Below are positions 45,571-56,685 of a stretch of 64,000 bases of DNA, in pieces. Below the pieces are notes generated by a model that saw nothing but the letters and a program-made list of their open reading frames with translations, was not told the DNA's origin and did not search any database. The stretch is from positions 1 through 64,000 of the forward strand of contig NZ_FPBO01000041.1 of the NCBI RefSeq assembly GCF_900116645.1. The letters run 5' to 3'. The position numbers and the translations under genes were made by a program. Each line of letters starts with the position of its first letter. The first letter of the stretch is position 1. Source of the stretch: Pseudoduganella namucuonensis. GTDB lineage: Bacteria > Pseudomonadota > Gammaproteobacteria > Burkholderiales > Burkholderiaceae_D.

Positions 45571-45693
45571 TCAGTGCGTGCTCAGCCAGAACACGGCGGC
45601 GCCGGCGATGGCGCCCAGCAGCAGCAGGAAATGCATGCGCTTGGTGCTGGGACGGCGACCGAGGTAGATTTTATTGTGTAAGGAATTGCCCAT
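45571..45693 (-). CDS. Small single-pass membrane protein, 40 residues
   Basis: A frame too short for usual gene calling. It begins MGNSLHNKIYLGRRPSTKRM and continues with a hydrophobic segment HFLLLLGAIAGAAVFWLSTH, giving one membrane span with a basic cytoplasmic N-terminus. GGAGG lies 5 bases before ATG 45693, an ideal ribosome site, and third positions are GC-rich in this frame. The function is unknown. The 15-bp palindrome ATTCATTATATGAAT (45728-45742) lies 34 bases upstream and may be its operator or contain its -10. Confidence 0.6.
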   Translation of the reverse strand: MGNSLHNKIYLGRRPSTKRMHFLLLLGAIAGAAVFWLSTH

Positions 45694-45727
45694 GGCGGCC
45701 TCCGGATCAATGAAACTAAAGTCGATG

Positions 45728-45742
45728 ATTCATTATATGAAT
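45728..45742. promoter_or_regulatory. AT-rich palindrome ATTCATTATATGAAT
   Basis: ATTCAT and ATGAAT are perfect complements around TAT. The minus strand of its centre reads TATAAT-like, fitting a -10 element for the 40-residue protein. The site could be bound by a dimeric repressor. Surrounding DNA 45694-45900 holds no gene; it is the shared divergent promoter region of two small protein genes. Confidence 0.45.
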
Positions 45743-45900
45743 ACTTTGGTGACACCCATGTGACGGCTGGCACAAAGTTCCATATTTGTAGCTGAAGAGC
45801 AACGCAGTTGATTTCCGTACAACCCTTCGTGCGGTTCAAGCCGCGCGCCGCCGGCGCGGCCGCCCTGCTAGCATGGCCGATCCAACTTCAGGAGACGGCC

Positions 45901-46077
45901 ATGGAACACCAGCAAAAACCGGCGGATGAAAAAGCGCAAGGCGGCAAGCACATGATGGACGAGCCGGACATCGGCAGCGGCGAGAAGACGCCCGGCGAAC
46001 GCGAGACCGAGGAGCAGATCAAGCAAGTGCCGCAACGCGCGCCGGCCGACGGCTCGCGGCCCAAGCCCAACCACTAG
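45901..46077 (+). CDS. Small hydrophilic protein, 58 residues
   Basis: Starts MEHQQKPADEKAQGG and is rich in E, K, P, G and Q with no hydrophobic core, so it is probably disordered. AGGAG lies 7 bases before ATG 45901; an in-frame extension to 45808 has no ribosome site. It resembles in composition the small stress-related hydrophilic proteins, but no family could be recognised. It is divergent from the 40-residue membrane protein and convergent with the proline-rich small protein. Confidence 0.6.
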   Translation: MEHQQKPADEKAQGGKHMMDEPDIGSGEKTPGERETEEQIKQVPQRAPADGSRPKPNH

Positions 46078-46113
46078 CGGCCAGGCCCGCAAGACTCTCA
46101 GCCTCTCAGCCTC

Positions 46114-46278
46114 TCAGGCCTTCATCGGCGGCGGCGGCGTGGTGGGCTCCTCGATCGGCGGCGTTTCCGGGATCGGGTTGTTGTCCGGCGGCGGGTCCTT
46201 TTCCGGCTCCGGCGGCGGAATGTCCGGCTCCGGGGTGATATGAGCGTGGATGCGGGCGTGGATGACGGGTGTGCTCAT
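46114..46278 (-). CDS. Proline-rich small protein, 54 residues
   Basis: MSTPVIHARIHAHITPEPDI is followed by about 35 residues dominated by P and E (PPPEPEKDPP, PIEEPTTPPPP), ending MKA. AAGGAG lies 6 bases before ATG 46278. Low complexity means function cannot be inferred; it should be an extended, acidic, disordered chain. Three 8-bp repeats (CTCTCAGC at 46095-46118) overlap its stop codon. It is divergent from the CitE-like gene. Confidence 0.55.
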   Translation of the reverse strand: MSTPVIHARIHAHITPEPDIPPPEPEKDPPPDNNPIPETPPIEEPTTPPPPMKA

Positions 46279-46392
46279 GGCGGTCTCCTTGTGTCTTGCC
46301 CGTTAGACTAGCCGCAAGCGCCACGGCACGGCGCACCCTTGCCAACTGCGCTATCATCGGTTTCCGCCCTTCAGCCGGATAGGAGACTTGCC

Positions 46393-47109
46393 ATGAGTAC
46401 CGCTGTGCATGCTGCCCCGCCCGACGCCAGGCTCGCCCTGGCCCATACCTTCCTGTTGCTTCCCGCCGACCGTCCCGAACGCTACACCGAGGCCTGCGCA
46501 TCGGGCGCCGACGCCATCATCATCGACCTGGAGAACACGGTGGCCCCGTCCGCCAAGGCGGCGGCGCGCGCCGCGCTGTCGGACTGGCTGGACAGCCCCG
46601 CCGGCCGCGCGCCCCACATCCCCGTGCTGGTGCGGGTGAACTGCGTGAATTCGGGCTGCTTCGGCGACGACCTCACGCTGTGCCACCGGCCGGGCATCGC
46701 CGGCATCGTGCTGCCCAGGGCCGAGCGGGTCGACGACGTGGCCAGCGCCTCGTCCACCGCGCCGCTGTTCCCGGTGATCGAAACCGCGCTGGGCTTTTCC
46801 CGCATGGCCGACATCGCCACCGCGCCGCGGGTGCAGCGGCTGTTGTTCGGCGCCACGGGCTTCAGGGCCGACCTGGGCATCGGCGGCGGCCGCGAGGAGC
46901 TGCTGTATTTCCGCTCGCAGATCGTGCTGGCCTCGCGCTTGGCCGGGCTGCACAAGCCGGTCGACGGCGTCACGGCGGGCCACGAGGACGAGGTGCAGGC
47001 CGACGCGCGCCACGTCCACCGGCTGGGTTTCGGCGGCAAGCTGTGCGCGCACGCGGCCGAACTGGCGCCGGTGGGCCGCGCCTTCGCGCCCGCTACGGAC
47101 GCCAGGTGA
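46393..47109 (+). CDS. HpcH/HpaI aldolase / CitE-like lyase
   Basis: 238 residues, TIM barrel of the citrate lyase beta family. Signature positions are ADAIIIDLENTVAPSAKAAAR (metal and CoA-ester region), VLVRVNCVNS, GIVLPRAERVDDV and PVIETALGFSRMADIA. Members cleave citramalyl-, malyl- or related CoA thioesters or free hydroxy-acids. There is no citDF nearby, so it is a stand-alone lyase rather than citrate lyase. AGGAG precedes ATG 46393. Its 3' end overlaps the convergent GH30 gene by 17 bases. Confidence 0.82.
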   Translation: MSTAVHAAPPDARLALAHTFLLLPADRPERYTEACASGADAIIIDLENTVAPSAKAAARAALSDWLDSPAGRAPHIPVLVRVNCVNSGCFGDDLTLCHRPGIAGIVLPRAERVDDVASASSTAPLFPVIETALGFSRMADIATAPRVQRLLFGATGFRADLGIGGGREELLYFRSQIVLASRLAGLHKPVDGVTAGHEDEVQADARHVHRLGFGGKLCAHAAELAPVGRAFAPATDAR

Positions 47110-48646
47110 ACGTGGCGACGCTGGCGGCCGGCAGCGTGTAGCCGTAGCCGCGCCCGGCCGCGCGCACCTGGAAGCGGCGCGGCTCCTGGGCCGAATTGAC
47201 CACCAGCAGCGCCAGCGTGCCGTCCGGGTTCTCGAACGCGGCGTTGTCCACGCCGTCCCGGCCGGCGCTGGAGGCGACGCGCCACGCGCCCGGCAGCACG
47301 GAGCGGCTGGCATGCGCCAGCGCGTAGTACTCGGCGTTGCGCACCACGGCGCCATCCTCCGTCACGGTGACCACGCCCCGGCAACCGCGGCAGCCGCCCG
47401 TGCGCGGCCCGCCCAGCCCGTCCTGCGCCAGATTGCCCAGCACCACGCCCTTGGCCCAGTTGCGCGCCGCGCCCACCATCAGCGTGCGCGAGAAGTGCAG
47501 CAGGTTGTCGCTCCAGCCGGGCGCCCACTGGCCGCCCGAGCATTCGGTGACGTACACCTCCTTCTCCGGCCGCGCGTCCCGCACCGCGCCTTGCGCGCCG
47601 ACCTCGCCGCCGTAGCAATGCCAGGCCACGCCCGCCACGTAGGGGCCGGCGGCCTTGTCGGCCAGCACCTTCAACGGCGATTGCGGCTCGTCCCAGTTGC
47701 CGTCCCATTCGAGGATGCGGGGCCCGTCGTCCTCCAGCAGCGGCCCCAGGTGCTTGCCGATCAGCTGCGCGCGCGCGGCCGCGTCCAGCCGCATGCCGGG
47801 CGCGCCCTCCGGCTCCGCGTGCGGCTCGTTCTGCACGGTCAGCGCGTAGATCGGCACGCCCTCCTCCAGCAACACGTCGACGTAGCGCTTCAGGTAGCGC
47901 GCGTAGGCGCCGTAGGCCTCGGGCCGCAGCGTGCCCTTGACCAGCGCGCCGCCGCTCTTCATCCAGCCGGGCGCGCTGGCCGGCGAGGCCACCAGCTCCA
48001 GGTCCGGGTTCAGCGCCAGCGCGTCCTGCGCCAGCGGCAGCACCAGCGCGCGGTCGGCGTCGACGGAGAACTGGGTCAGGCCGGGATCCTCCTCGCCCGC
48101 CGGCAAGTCGTTGTAGCTGTACTGACTGCGCGCGAATTCCGAGGAACCCAGGTAAAGGCGCGCGAAACTCAGGCCGATGCCGCGCTCGCGGCCGAACAGC
48201 TCGGCGAGCAGGGCGCCGCGCTGTTCGGGCGTGAGCCGCTGCCGCAGCACCCAGGCCGAAGCCTCGCTGAGGGCCGCGCCGAAACCCACCATTTTCTGGT
48301 GGCGCGACGCGGGATCGATGTCGATGGTGTGTGGCGGAGCGGGTAGCGGGCCGGCCGTCTCCACTCCCTGAGACCAAGGCGTGCGGGGAGGCGGCGCCGC
48401 GCCCAGCGCGATGTCCGGCTGGCGCGCGAACAGGCGCGACTGGTCGCCGGTGGTCAGCCAGATGGCGACCTTGCCGTCGCCGGGCGCCCCTTCGGGCCGG
48501 CCCGCGCTTTGCTTCGCCATGGCGCCTGTGGCGGAGGCCGTGGCGACCGCCGCCGGGGCCTCCGGGGCCTTTCTCGCGCCGCTCGCGCAGCCGACCAGCG
48601 CGGCCGCCAGCAACGCGCAGCGGAGCGCCATGCCCAGGGCACGCAT
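47093..48646 (-). CDS. GH30-family glycoside hydrolase, lipoprotein
   Basis: 517 residues. The N-terminus MRALGMALRCALLAAALVGC is a lipoprotein signal with lipobox LVGC. The catalytic barrel shows MVGFGAALSEASAWVL, RLYLGSSEFARSQYSYND, ASPASAPGWMKSGGAL, acid/base TVQNEPHAEPEG and nucleophile region VYVTECSGGQW, matching GH30 glucosylceramidase-type enzymes, followed by a C-terminal beta domain. It probably hydrolyses beta-glucosides or xylo-type glycans at the cell surface. An in-frame ATG at 48733 would add 29 residues and spoil the lipoprotein signal. Confidence 0.87.
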   Translation of the reverse strand: MRALGMALRCALLAAALVGCASGARKAPEAPAAVATASATGAMAKQSAGRPEGAPGDGKVAIWLTTGDQSRLFARQPDIALGAAPPPRTPWSQGVETAGPLPAPPHTIDIDPASRHQKMVGFGAALSEASAWVLRQRLTPEQRGALLAELFGRERGIGLSFARLYLGSSEFARSQYSYNDLPAGEEDPGLTQFSVDADRALVLPLAQDALALNPDLELVASPASAPGWMKSGGALVKGTLRPEAYGAYARYLKRYVDVLLEEGVPIYALTVQNEPHAEPEGAPGMRLDAAARAQLIGKHLGPLLEDDGPRILEWDGNWDEPQSPLKVLADKAAGPYVAGVAWHCYGGEVGAQGAVRDARPEKEVYVTECSGGQWAPGWSDNLLHFSRTLMVGAARNWAKGVVLGNLAQDGLGGPRTGGCRGCRGVVTVTEDGAVVRNAEYYALAHASRSVLPGAWRVASSAGRDGVDNAAFENPDGTLALLVVNSAQEPRRFQVRAAGRGYGYTLPAASVATFTWRP

Positions 48647-48738
48647 GCGCCGCCGGCCGCCGGCGAGCGGCACGCGCCCCGCGTCCCATTCCCCGGCGGG
48701 GGCGCCCGCCCGGCATCGCGCCGGATCCGCCATCGCAC

Positions 48739-50645
<1,907 letters not shown>

Positions 50646-50646
<1 letters not shown>

Positions 50647-51305
50647 TACGGGGCGCCCTTTTGGACGTGGTAGGCCACCGACAACAGCCGCGAGCTCAGT
50701 TTCAGGCCGCTCTTCTCGGCCGCCGGCAGCGACACCTCGAAGCGCACGCGGTCCTCCACCAGGCGGAAATTGATCACGCTGCCCTGCTGCAGGCCGTTGT
50801 CGGTCTCGGTGACGGTGAGCACGCCGTTCTGCTGCGCCGCGCGCAGCACCTGGCCGCCGCGGGCTGCCTCGCTGCCGACGAACAGCATCTGCAGGCCGGC
50901 CGGCGGGTCGCCCTCGCGCAGCGCGCGCACCACCACCGCGCGGTTGTTGACGGCGCGGCCTGCGGTGATGCGGGTCAGCTCGGCGGCGATGTCGTCCGCG
51001 CCCAGCACGCCCACCACCAGCGGGCCGGCGGCGCCCGCCTCGTGCTGCGGGTACTCGACATAGCCGAGGAACTTGTACAGGAAGGCCGCCTTCACGCCGC
51101 GCTCCACGTTGGGCGCGGCCGCCGGCGGGTCGGCCCCGACCGCCAGGCACGACAAGGTCAGCAACAGCAGCGCCAGCAGCGCCAGTCCGTTCAGCCATTG
51201 GGCGGCGGCGCGCCAGCGCTGGGCGGCCGGCGGCCCGTCCGGCGGCGCGTGGCGGGCGGTGCTGTACGTCAGGCCGGCGTCGCCGGCGGGGCTTAGTATC
51301 GCCAT
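50646..51305 (-). CDS. YfiR-family periplasmic protein
   Basis: 219 residues. A long N-terminus precedes a membrane anchor/signal (LNGLALLALLLLTLSCLAVGA, about 38-58). The YfiR domain follows: VERGVKAAFLYKFLGYVEYP, LVVGVLGADDIAAEL, LQMLFVGSEAARGG, TVTETDNGLQQGSVINF. In Pseudomonas, YfiR is a periplasmic inhibitor of the YfiN cyclase. Here the partner is a histidine kinase encoded by the coupled next gene. Its start overlaps the TonB receptor gene by 13 bases. Start choice is uncertain; a shorter N-terminus is possible. Confidence 0.85.
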
Positions 51306-53203
51306 GTCAGCTTCAACAGTGCCGTGCGTTCAAAAACGCTGCGTCCGAGCAATCCGCCGAATTCCGGATGTTTGCTGTGCAGCAAATTCTGGCCGATCAG
51401 CGCCAGCTCGATGTGCTCCCGCGGCTTCCACAGCCATTGCAGGTCCATCTCATAATACGATGGCACGGCCGGATTGGGCAGTTTGCCGTTGTAGCGCAGC
51501 GTGGCGTCGAGCTGCTGGGTGTCGGAAAAATCATACGACGAGCGCAGCAGCCAGTGCAGCTTGGGATCGTTGGTGCCGAACGCGGTGCCGATCGCGGCGT
51601 CCCTGCTGCCCTGGTCCACGCTGAAGCCGATGTCCTGCGCGACCATGCCGCCGCTCAGGCGCCAGTCCCGGCCGGCCTGCCAGCGGCCCCACAGCTCCAG
51701 GCCGCGCGTGATGGCGTTGCCGCCGTTGCGGTGCGCGAAGCCGAACACCGGCACCGGCTCCTGGGTGCGCAGCTTGTCGTAGCGGCCGTAGAACAGCGTG
51801 GCCGAGTAGCTCAGGCTGGCGGTGGGCTGGTCCCGGTAGCCCAGCTCGGCGACGTTGGCCACCTCGGAGACGAAATCCTGCCCGCCTCCCAGCAGGAAAT
51901 ACGGCTTGCCGGCGATCATGATGGGCTTGGCGGGCGCGTACAGGTCGCGGTCGATGCGCGAGGGCGCGCGCACCGTGCGCGCCAGGCTGGCCCAGACCAG
52001 CCGCTGCGGCCCCGGATTCCACGCCAGGCGCAGGCTGGGCAGGTACTCGGCGCCCGTGTAGCTGTTGCTTTCGACCTTGAGGCCGGCCGTCGCGCGCACG
52101 CCCTCGGCCAGCGTGATCTCGTCCTGCGCGAAGACGTTCCCCCAGTGCATGTCGAGCTTGCTGGGCAGGAAGGCGAAGCCGCCGCTGGTCACCTGGTCCC
52201 ACGAATGGCGGTAGCCGCCGCCCCACACCACCGCGTGCCGCGCGCCCAGCCGCACCGAGTGCTGGGCCTCGAGTTCGGCCGTGTTGAGGCGGTCGATGAA
52301 GTTGGCCGGCTGGTTGCGCTCGGTGTGGTCCAGCACCAGTTGCAGGCGCAGGTCCGAATCGTCGGCCAGCTTGCGCGTGTAGCGGCCGACCAGGTTGGCG
52401 CCGGAGATGACGATGTCGCGCGTGTTGATCTGGGCCATCCTGCCCTGGTAGGCGTCGCCGCTGACGGTCAGGCCGCCGTCGAGCAGGTCCGTGTCGGCGC
52501 GGAAGCCGGCCTGGCGCCGCTGCATGCCGAAGCGGGTGTTGACGCCGGCCGCGGTGTAGGTGTCGTCGACCTGCATGTAGCGCGCGTACAGGCGGTAGTG
52601 GCCGCCGTTCGGCAGCCCGGCGCCGAAGCGCGCGGTGCCGTCCTTTTCGTTGGCGCCGGCCACCACGCTGGCCAGCGCGCCCGCCGTGTCCTTGGCGGAC
52701 TTGGTGATCACGTTGATGACGCCGTTGACGGCGTTGACGCCCCACATGGTGGCGCCCGGCCCGCTGATGACCTCGATGCGCTCGATGTCCTCCATCACCA
52801 GGTCGTGCGCGTCCCAGTACACGCCGGAGAACAGCGGCGAATAGGTGGTGCGGCCGTCGATCAGCACCAGCAGCTTGTTCTGGAACACGGTGCCGAAGCC
52901 GCGCGCGGTGATGGCGTAGTTGCGCGCGTCCACCCTGGCCACTTGCAGGTTGGGCGCCAGCCGCAAGGCCTCGGGCAGCGAGCGCACGCCGCCGCGCCGG
53001 ATCTCGCCGGCGCTGATGATGTAGATGGAGGCGGCGGCGTTGCCCAGCCTTTCCTCCTGCCGGGACACCGAGGTGATGACGATATTGCTGAGCTGTTCGA
53101 TGGAGAGGTCGGCCAGGTCGCCGTCCGCGACCGTCGCGGCGCCGGCGGGCCCAAGCGCCAGCAAGGTGGATACGGCCAGGGTGCAAGCGAGTCTTATTTG
53201 CAT
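51293..53203 (-). CDS. TonB-dependent outer-membrane receptor
   Basis: 636 residues. Signal peptide 1-22 (ends GAA), then LADLSIEQLSNIVITSVSRQEE, a plug domain (GVRSLPEALRLAPNLQVARV; ISGPGATMWGVNAVNGVINVITK) and a 22-strand-type barrel ending in LLKLTWRY with a terminal aromatic residue. The opening sequence is typical of receptors encoded next to YfiR-like proteins. The ligand is unknown. It is first gene of the receptor-YfiR-kinase unit, so it may serve sensing as much as uptake. Confidence 0.9.
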   Translation of the reverse strand: MQIRLACTLAVSTLLALGPAGAATVADGDLADLSIEQLSNIVITSVSRQEERLGNAAASIYIISAGEIRRGGVRSLPEALRLAPNLQVARVDARNYAITARGFGTVFQNKLLVLIDGRTTYSPLFSGVYWDAHDLVMEDIERIEVISGPGATMWGVNAVNGVINVITKSAKDTAGALASVVAGANEKDGTARFGAGLPNGGHYRLYARYMQVDDTYTAAGVNTRFGMQRRQAGFRADTDLLDGGLTVSGDAYQGRMAQINTRDIVISGANLVGRYTRKLADDSDLRLQLVLDHTERNQPANFIDRLNTAELEAQHSVRLGARHAVVWGGGYRHSWDQVTSGGFAFLPSKLDMHWGNVFAQDEITLAEGVRATAGLKVESNSYTGAEYLPSLRLAWNPGPQRLVWASLARTVRAPSRIDRDLYAPAKPIMIAGKPYFLLGGGQDFVSEVANVAELGYRDQPTASLSYSATLFYGRYDKLRTQEPVPVFGFAHRNGGNAITRGLELWGRWQAGRDWRLSGGMVAQDIGFSVDQGSRDAAIGTAFGTNDPKLHWLLRSSYDFSDTQQLDATLRYNGKLPNPAVPSYYEMDLQWLWKPREHIELALIGQNLLHSKHPEFGGLLGRSVFERTALLKLTWRY

Positions 53204-53295
53204 AGTCCGTCTCGGAGGCTATTGTCTGAAGGAATTATAAACATTTCCCCCCTGGCGGGCCCGCACAATTTGCCCCGTTCGCCCCTGTCCCGGAC

Positions 53296-53331
53296 AAAAA
53301 GGACCAGCCGCGCAACAGATCGGCCAGTCCT
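53296..53331 (-). terminator. Intrinsic terminator ending the ten-gene operon
   Basis: On the minus strand AGGACTGGCC pairs with GGCTGGTCCT (ten pairs, two G-T) around a 12-base loop, followed by TTTTT (53300-53296). It lies 15 bases after the cytochrome c stop and separates the operon from the TonB receptor promoter. Confidence 0.8.
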
Positions 53332-53345
53332 CCCCCGCCGCCGGC

Positions 53346-53684
53346 TCAGCGCTCCGGGGCGCGCTCCCGCAGCGAATGGATGTAGGCGCTCAGTTCCCAG
53401 ATCTCACGCGGGGAAAACGCCTCCTTCCACGGCGGCATTTGCAGCGCGCCGCGCGTCTTGCCGTTGCTGATGGTGTCGAACAGGTATTGCGGCGCCAGGT
53501 CGCCGCGGCCCTGCAGCGGCGCGCCCTTGCCGCCCGAGCCGGCGTTGCCGTGGCAATACACGCAATTCTGGTTGAAGCGCTTTTGCCCGGCCGCGATGGT
53601 GGCCGGCGCGTCGAGGTCGGCCGGCGGCGTAGCCCAGGCGAGGCCGGACAACAGGAGCAGGATGGGCGTGAGGGTGTTGTGCAT
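53346..53684 (-). CDS. Periplasmic cytochrome c (single heme)
   Basis: 112 residues with signal peptide 1-18 (ends AWA). One heme site, NCVYCHG (about residues 40-46), and distal methionine in GALQMPPWKEAFSPREIWEL. It is a class I cytochrome c of about 10 kDa and the natural electron acceptor for the PQQ dehydrogenase encoded 14 bases upstream, or for the GMC enzyme. GGAGG lies 5 bases before ATG 53684. It is the last gene of the operon. Confidence 0.9.
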   Translation of the reverse strand: MHNTLTPILLLLSGLAWATPPADLDAPATIAAGQKRFNQNCVYCHGNAGSGGKGAPLQGRGDLAPQYLFDTISNGKTRGALQMPPWKEAFSPREIWELSAYIHSLRERAPER

Positions 53685-53698
53685 GGCGGCCTCCGGGC

Positions 53699-55426
53699 TC
53701 AGTCGAGGGCGAACACGACCATGGCCGCGCCGCCGGTCAGGTCCTTGATCGCGGGGAAGGCGCTGGCCATGAAGCCCGGCGCCAGAGAGCCCCAGCCGCT
53801 CGGCACCGCGATGTACTGCTTGCCGTCGACGGCGTAGCTGATGATGCCGGCGCGGATGCCGGAACCGGTCTGGAACTTCCACAGCTCCTTGCCGTCGTCG
53901 GCGTCGTAGGCGTGCACGTAGCCGAACGGGTCCCCGTTGAAGACCAGGCCGCCGCCCGTGGCCAGCACGCCGCCCAGGCCGGGAATCGCGTAGTTCACGC
54001 TCCATTTCAGCTTGCCAGTCAGCGGGTCGCGCGCGTCCAGCCGTCCCTCGGCCGGCCGGTCCGGCGGCGCCACGGCCTCCAGCTTGTCCACGCCCAGGTA
54101 CAGGCTGGCGATGCCCATGCCCTTGGTCTCCTGTTTGGCCGGCACCACCTTCTGGCACACCTCCATCGCGTTGGTGTACCACAGCTTCGTTTTGGGACTG
54201 TAGGCGCCCGGGTTCCAGCTGCGCGTGCCCAGCAGGTAGGGACACAGCAGGGTCTCCTGGCCGGCCGGCATGGCCTTGCGACCGATCAGTTCGCCCGTTT
54301 TCGGATCGATGGTCTTGACGAAGTTGTAGGTCTGGCTCAGCGGCCACACGTTCTCCAGCTTGCCGTCCGCCTTGTCCATCACGAACACGAAGCCGCTCTT
54401 GTTCAGGTGGACGATGACGTCCTTGCCGTCCTTCTTGACGATCAGCGCCTCGTAGGCCGCGTCGTAGTCGAAGGTGTCGTGCGGGATCTCCTGGCGGTGC
54501 CATTTCAGCTTGCCCGTTTTCGGCTCCAGCGCCAGCAGGCTGGCCGTGTACAAGTTGTCGCCCTTGCGCGCGTCGCCGTAGAAGTCCGGCGCGGCGTTGC
54601 TGGTGCCGATGAACACCGAGTCCGAGGCCGCGTCGTAGGTGCCGGGCAGCCAGGCGCCTCCGCCGCCGACCTGGCCGGTGCCGTCCGGCCAGCTCTTCGG
54701 ATCGTCCTTGATGGTGTCGAAGGTCCACATCCTCTCGCCGGTGCGGGCGTTGACGGCGTAGATCTTGCCGCGCTGCGGCTGGTCGCCGCCGGTGCTGCCG
54801 CCGATCAGCACGTCGCCGGCCAGGATGGGCGAGGACGAGAACAGGCAGCCGAAGCAGGTTTTCAGGTCGGTCAGCTGGGTGGACCAGGCCTCCTTGCCGG
54901 TCTTCTCGTCGATGGCCACGAAACGCCCGTCCAGCGTGCCCAGGTAGATGTGGCCGTGGCCCATGGTCAGGCTGCGGCTCAAGGTGGCGTAGAAGCTCTG
55001 GCTGGCGATGGCGGCCAGCTTGGGCTGGTAGTGCCACAGGGTCTGGCCGGTGGCCGCGTTGAGCGCGAACACGTTGTTGTTGGGGGCGACGTAGTACATC
55101 ACGCCGTCCTTGACCAGCGGCGTGGAGATCAGGCCGGCCGTGATGTCGCCCGGCTGGTGGATCCAGGCCGCCTTCAGGCCCTTGACGTTGTCCTTGTTGA
55201 TCTGCTCCAGCGGCGAATAGCGCCAGCCGTTGGAGCTGCGGTGGTACTGGGTCCAGTTGTTCGGATCGGACTCGCCGCCGGCGCCCGGCATGGCCGGGGC
55301 CACGGCGTGCGCCGGCGTGGCGGCGCCCAGCATGGCGGAAACGACGGCGGCGCCGGTGGCGGCGCAAGTGGCGGCATAGGCGGCCGCGATGGCGGCGGCG
55401 CGGCGGCGTGGTGCGGAATTGCTCAT
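53699..55426 (-). CDS. PQQ-dependent (quinoprotein) alcohol dehydrogenase-type protein
   Basis: 575 residues. Signal region 1-41 ends AHA. The eight-bladed propeller is visible as repeated A-x-D-x-x-TGKEAW type W-motifs (VFALNAATGQTLWHY; FVAIDEKTGKEAWST; DADDGKELWKFQTGSGI). The catalytic aspartate region is PHDTFDYDAAYEAL. There is no heme-binding CxxCH, so it is a quinoprotein without its own cytochrome domain; CFGC near residue 200 may form a disulfide. It would oxidise an alcohol or aldehyde in the periplasm and pass electrons to the adjacent cytochrome c. PQQ synthesis genes are not in the window. Confidence 0.88.
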   Translation of the reverse strand: MSNSAPRRRAAAIAAAYAATCAATGAAVVSAMLGAATPAHAVAPAMPGAGGESDPNNWTQYHRSSNGWRYSPLEQINKDNVKGLKAAWIHQPGDITAGLISTPLVKDGVMYYVAPNNNVFALNAATGQTLWHYQPKLAAIASQSFYATLSRSLTMGHGHIYLGTLDGRFVAIDEKTGKEAWSTQLTDLKTCFGCLFSSSPILAGDVLIGGSTGGDQPQRGKIYAVNARTGERMWTFDTIKDDPKSWPDGTGQVGGGGAWLPGTYDAASDSVFIGTSNAAPDFYGDARKGDNLYTASLLALEPKTGKLKWHRQEIPHDTFDYDAAYEALIVKKDGKDVIVHLNKSGFVFVMDKADGKLENVWPLSQTYNFVKTIDPKTGELIGRKAMPAGQETLLCPYLLGTRSWNPGAYSPKTKLWYTNAMEVCQKVVPAKQETKGMGIASLYLGVDKLEAVAPPDRPAEGRLDARDPLTGKLKWSVNYAIPGLGGVLATGGGLVFNGDPFGYVHAYDADDGKELWKFQTGSGIRAGIISYAVDGKQYIAVPSGWGSLAPGFMASAFPAIKDLTGGAAMVVFALD

Positions 55427-55455
55427 GGTGTTCTCCTGTATGGGCGGCGGGCGGC

Positions 55456-56655
55456 TTACCACATGAAACGGGCGCCGGCGGTGGCGTAGTCCGTGTCGGT
55501 GCGGTGCTGGAAGACGGGGTTGTGGCTGAAGCGGGAATTGGCCAGCTCGCCGTACACGGTCAGGTAGCGGTTGACGGCGTAGTAGGCGCCGGCGATGTGC
55601 GACTGCGCCAGGTGGCCCTGGCTGGCGGCCGTGTCGTCGATGCGCGTGCGGCCGTAGCTGTAGCGCAGCGACAGCGCCGCCGTCGGGCGGTACACGATCT
55701 GGCCGAACACGCCGCGGCTTTTGCGTTCGCGGCCGTCCACGTCCAGCGCGTCCAGGTCCTGCATCAGCACCGAGCCCAGGCCCTTGCCGCCGAAGCCGGA
55801 CAAGTGCAGGTTGAACGGCCCGACGTCCGCCGTGGCGCCGGCGGACACGCCGCGCGTGCTCACGGTGTCGTCGGCGCAGGCCAGGCCCGCCGCGGTCAGG
55901 CAATGGCTGGCGCGCTGCCAGGTGAAGTCGCCGTAGACCTTGAGCTTGAAGCCGCCGTCCTGGTGGCGGAAGTAGGCGCCGCCCTCGACGCGCGGCGAAT
56001 TGGTGCGGTCCGCGCCGGAGCCGGCGAACACGTTGCGCACCTGGCTCGGGTCGTACACGCCCACGGAGAAGGTCAGCGGCGCGGACTGCGGCGAGTTGTA
56101 GCGCAGGCCGGCGTTGAAGTTGGTGTACATATAGCCGGCGTTGAAGGTGGCGGCCAGCGCGTTGGTGGTGTTGACGTTGTCGTAGCCGGTCAAGCCGCCC
56201 GCCAGCACCGAGGCGTCGGCCAGCACCGGTTCGCCCTGGTAAATGCTGTAGGCCTTGCCGAACACCAGTTCGCCCCAGGGCGCCGACAGCTTGGCCCAAA
56301 TCTCGCGCGGGTCCAGCGCCTTGGCGCCGGTGTTGCCGACGTTGCCGGCGTTGCGGAAGTTGCCCTCGCCCGATTGCGCGTTGATGTAAAGGCCCACGCG
56401 GCTGCTCAGGGTCATGCCATCGACGGCGGGCGCCGTGACGTTGAAGGCGATCAGGCTGGGCGTGGTGCCGGAGGTCATGCGGAAGCCGGTGGTGTCCGGG
56501 CTGTCGCCGTTCTGCTTGTGGGCCTGCAGGATGATCCAGCCGTCGGTGCTGTACTTCCAGCCGTCCGCCGTTTCGAAGCCGACGCCGGCCGAGGCGCCGG
56601 CGCTGGACGCGAGGCAGATGGCCGCCGCCGTGGCGCGCTTGCTAAAGTGATGCAT
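55456..56655 (-). CDS. Outer-membrane porin (general/substrate porin of Burkholderiales type)
   Basis: 399 residues. Signal peptide 1-23 (ends ASA); mature VGFETADGWKYSTDGWIIL begins the barrel. Strand motifs DPREIWAKLSAPWGELVFGKAY and GAYYAVNRYLTVYGELANSRF are porin-like, and the last residue pair is MW, an aromatic terminus. It sits inside the oxidation operon and probably admits its substrate through the outer membrane. Two cysteines (CLTAAGLAC) likely form a disulfide in an external loop. Confidence 0.8.
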   Translation of the reverse strand: MHHFSKRATAAAICLASSAGASAGVGFETADGWKYSTDGWIILQAHKQNGDSPDTTGFRMTSGTTPSLIAFNVTAPAVDGMTLSSRVGLYINAQSGEGNFRNAGNVGNTGAKALDPREIWAKLSAPWGELVFGKAYSIYQGEPVLADASVLAGGLTGYDNVNTTNALAATFNAGYMYTNFNAGLRYNSPQSAPLTFSVGVYDPSQVRNVFAGSGADRTNSPRVEGGAYFRHQDGGFKLKVYGDFTWQRASHCLTAAGLACADDTVSTRGVSAGATADVGPFNLHLSGFGGKGLGSVLMQDLDALDVDGRERKSRGVFGQIVYRPTAALSLRYSYGRTRIDDTAASQGHLAQSHIAGAYYAVNRYLTVYGELANSRFSHNPVFQHRTDTDYATAGARFMW

Positions 56656-56685
56656 GGTTTGTCTCCAGTTTGGATGATTTGTTAT

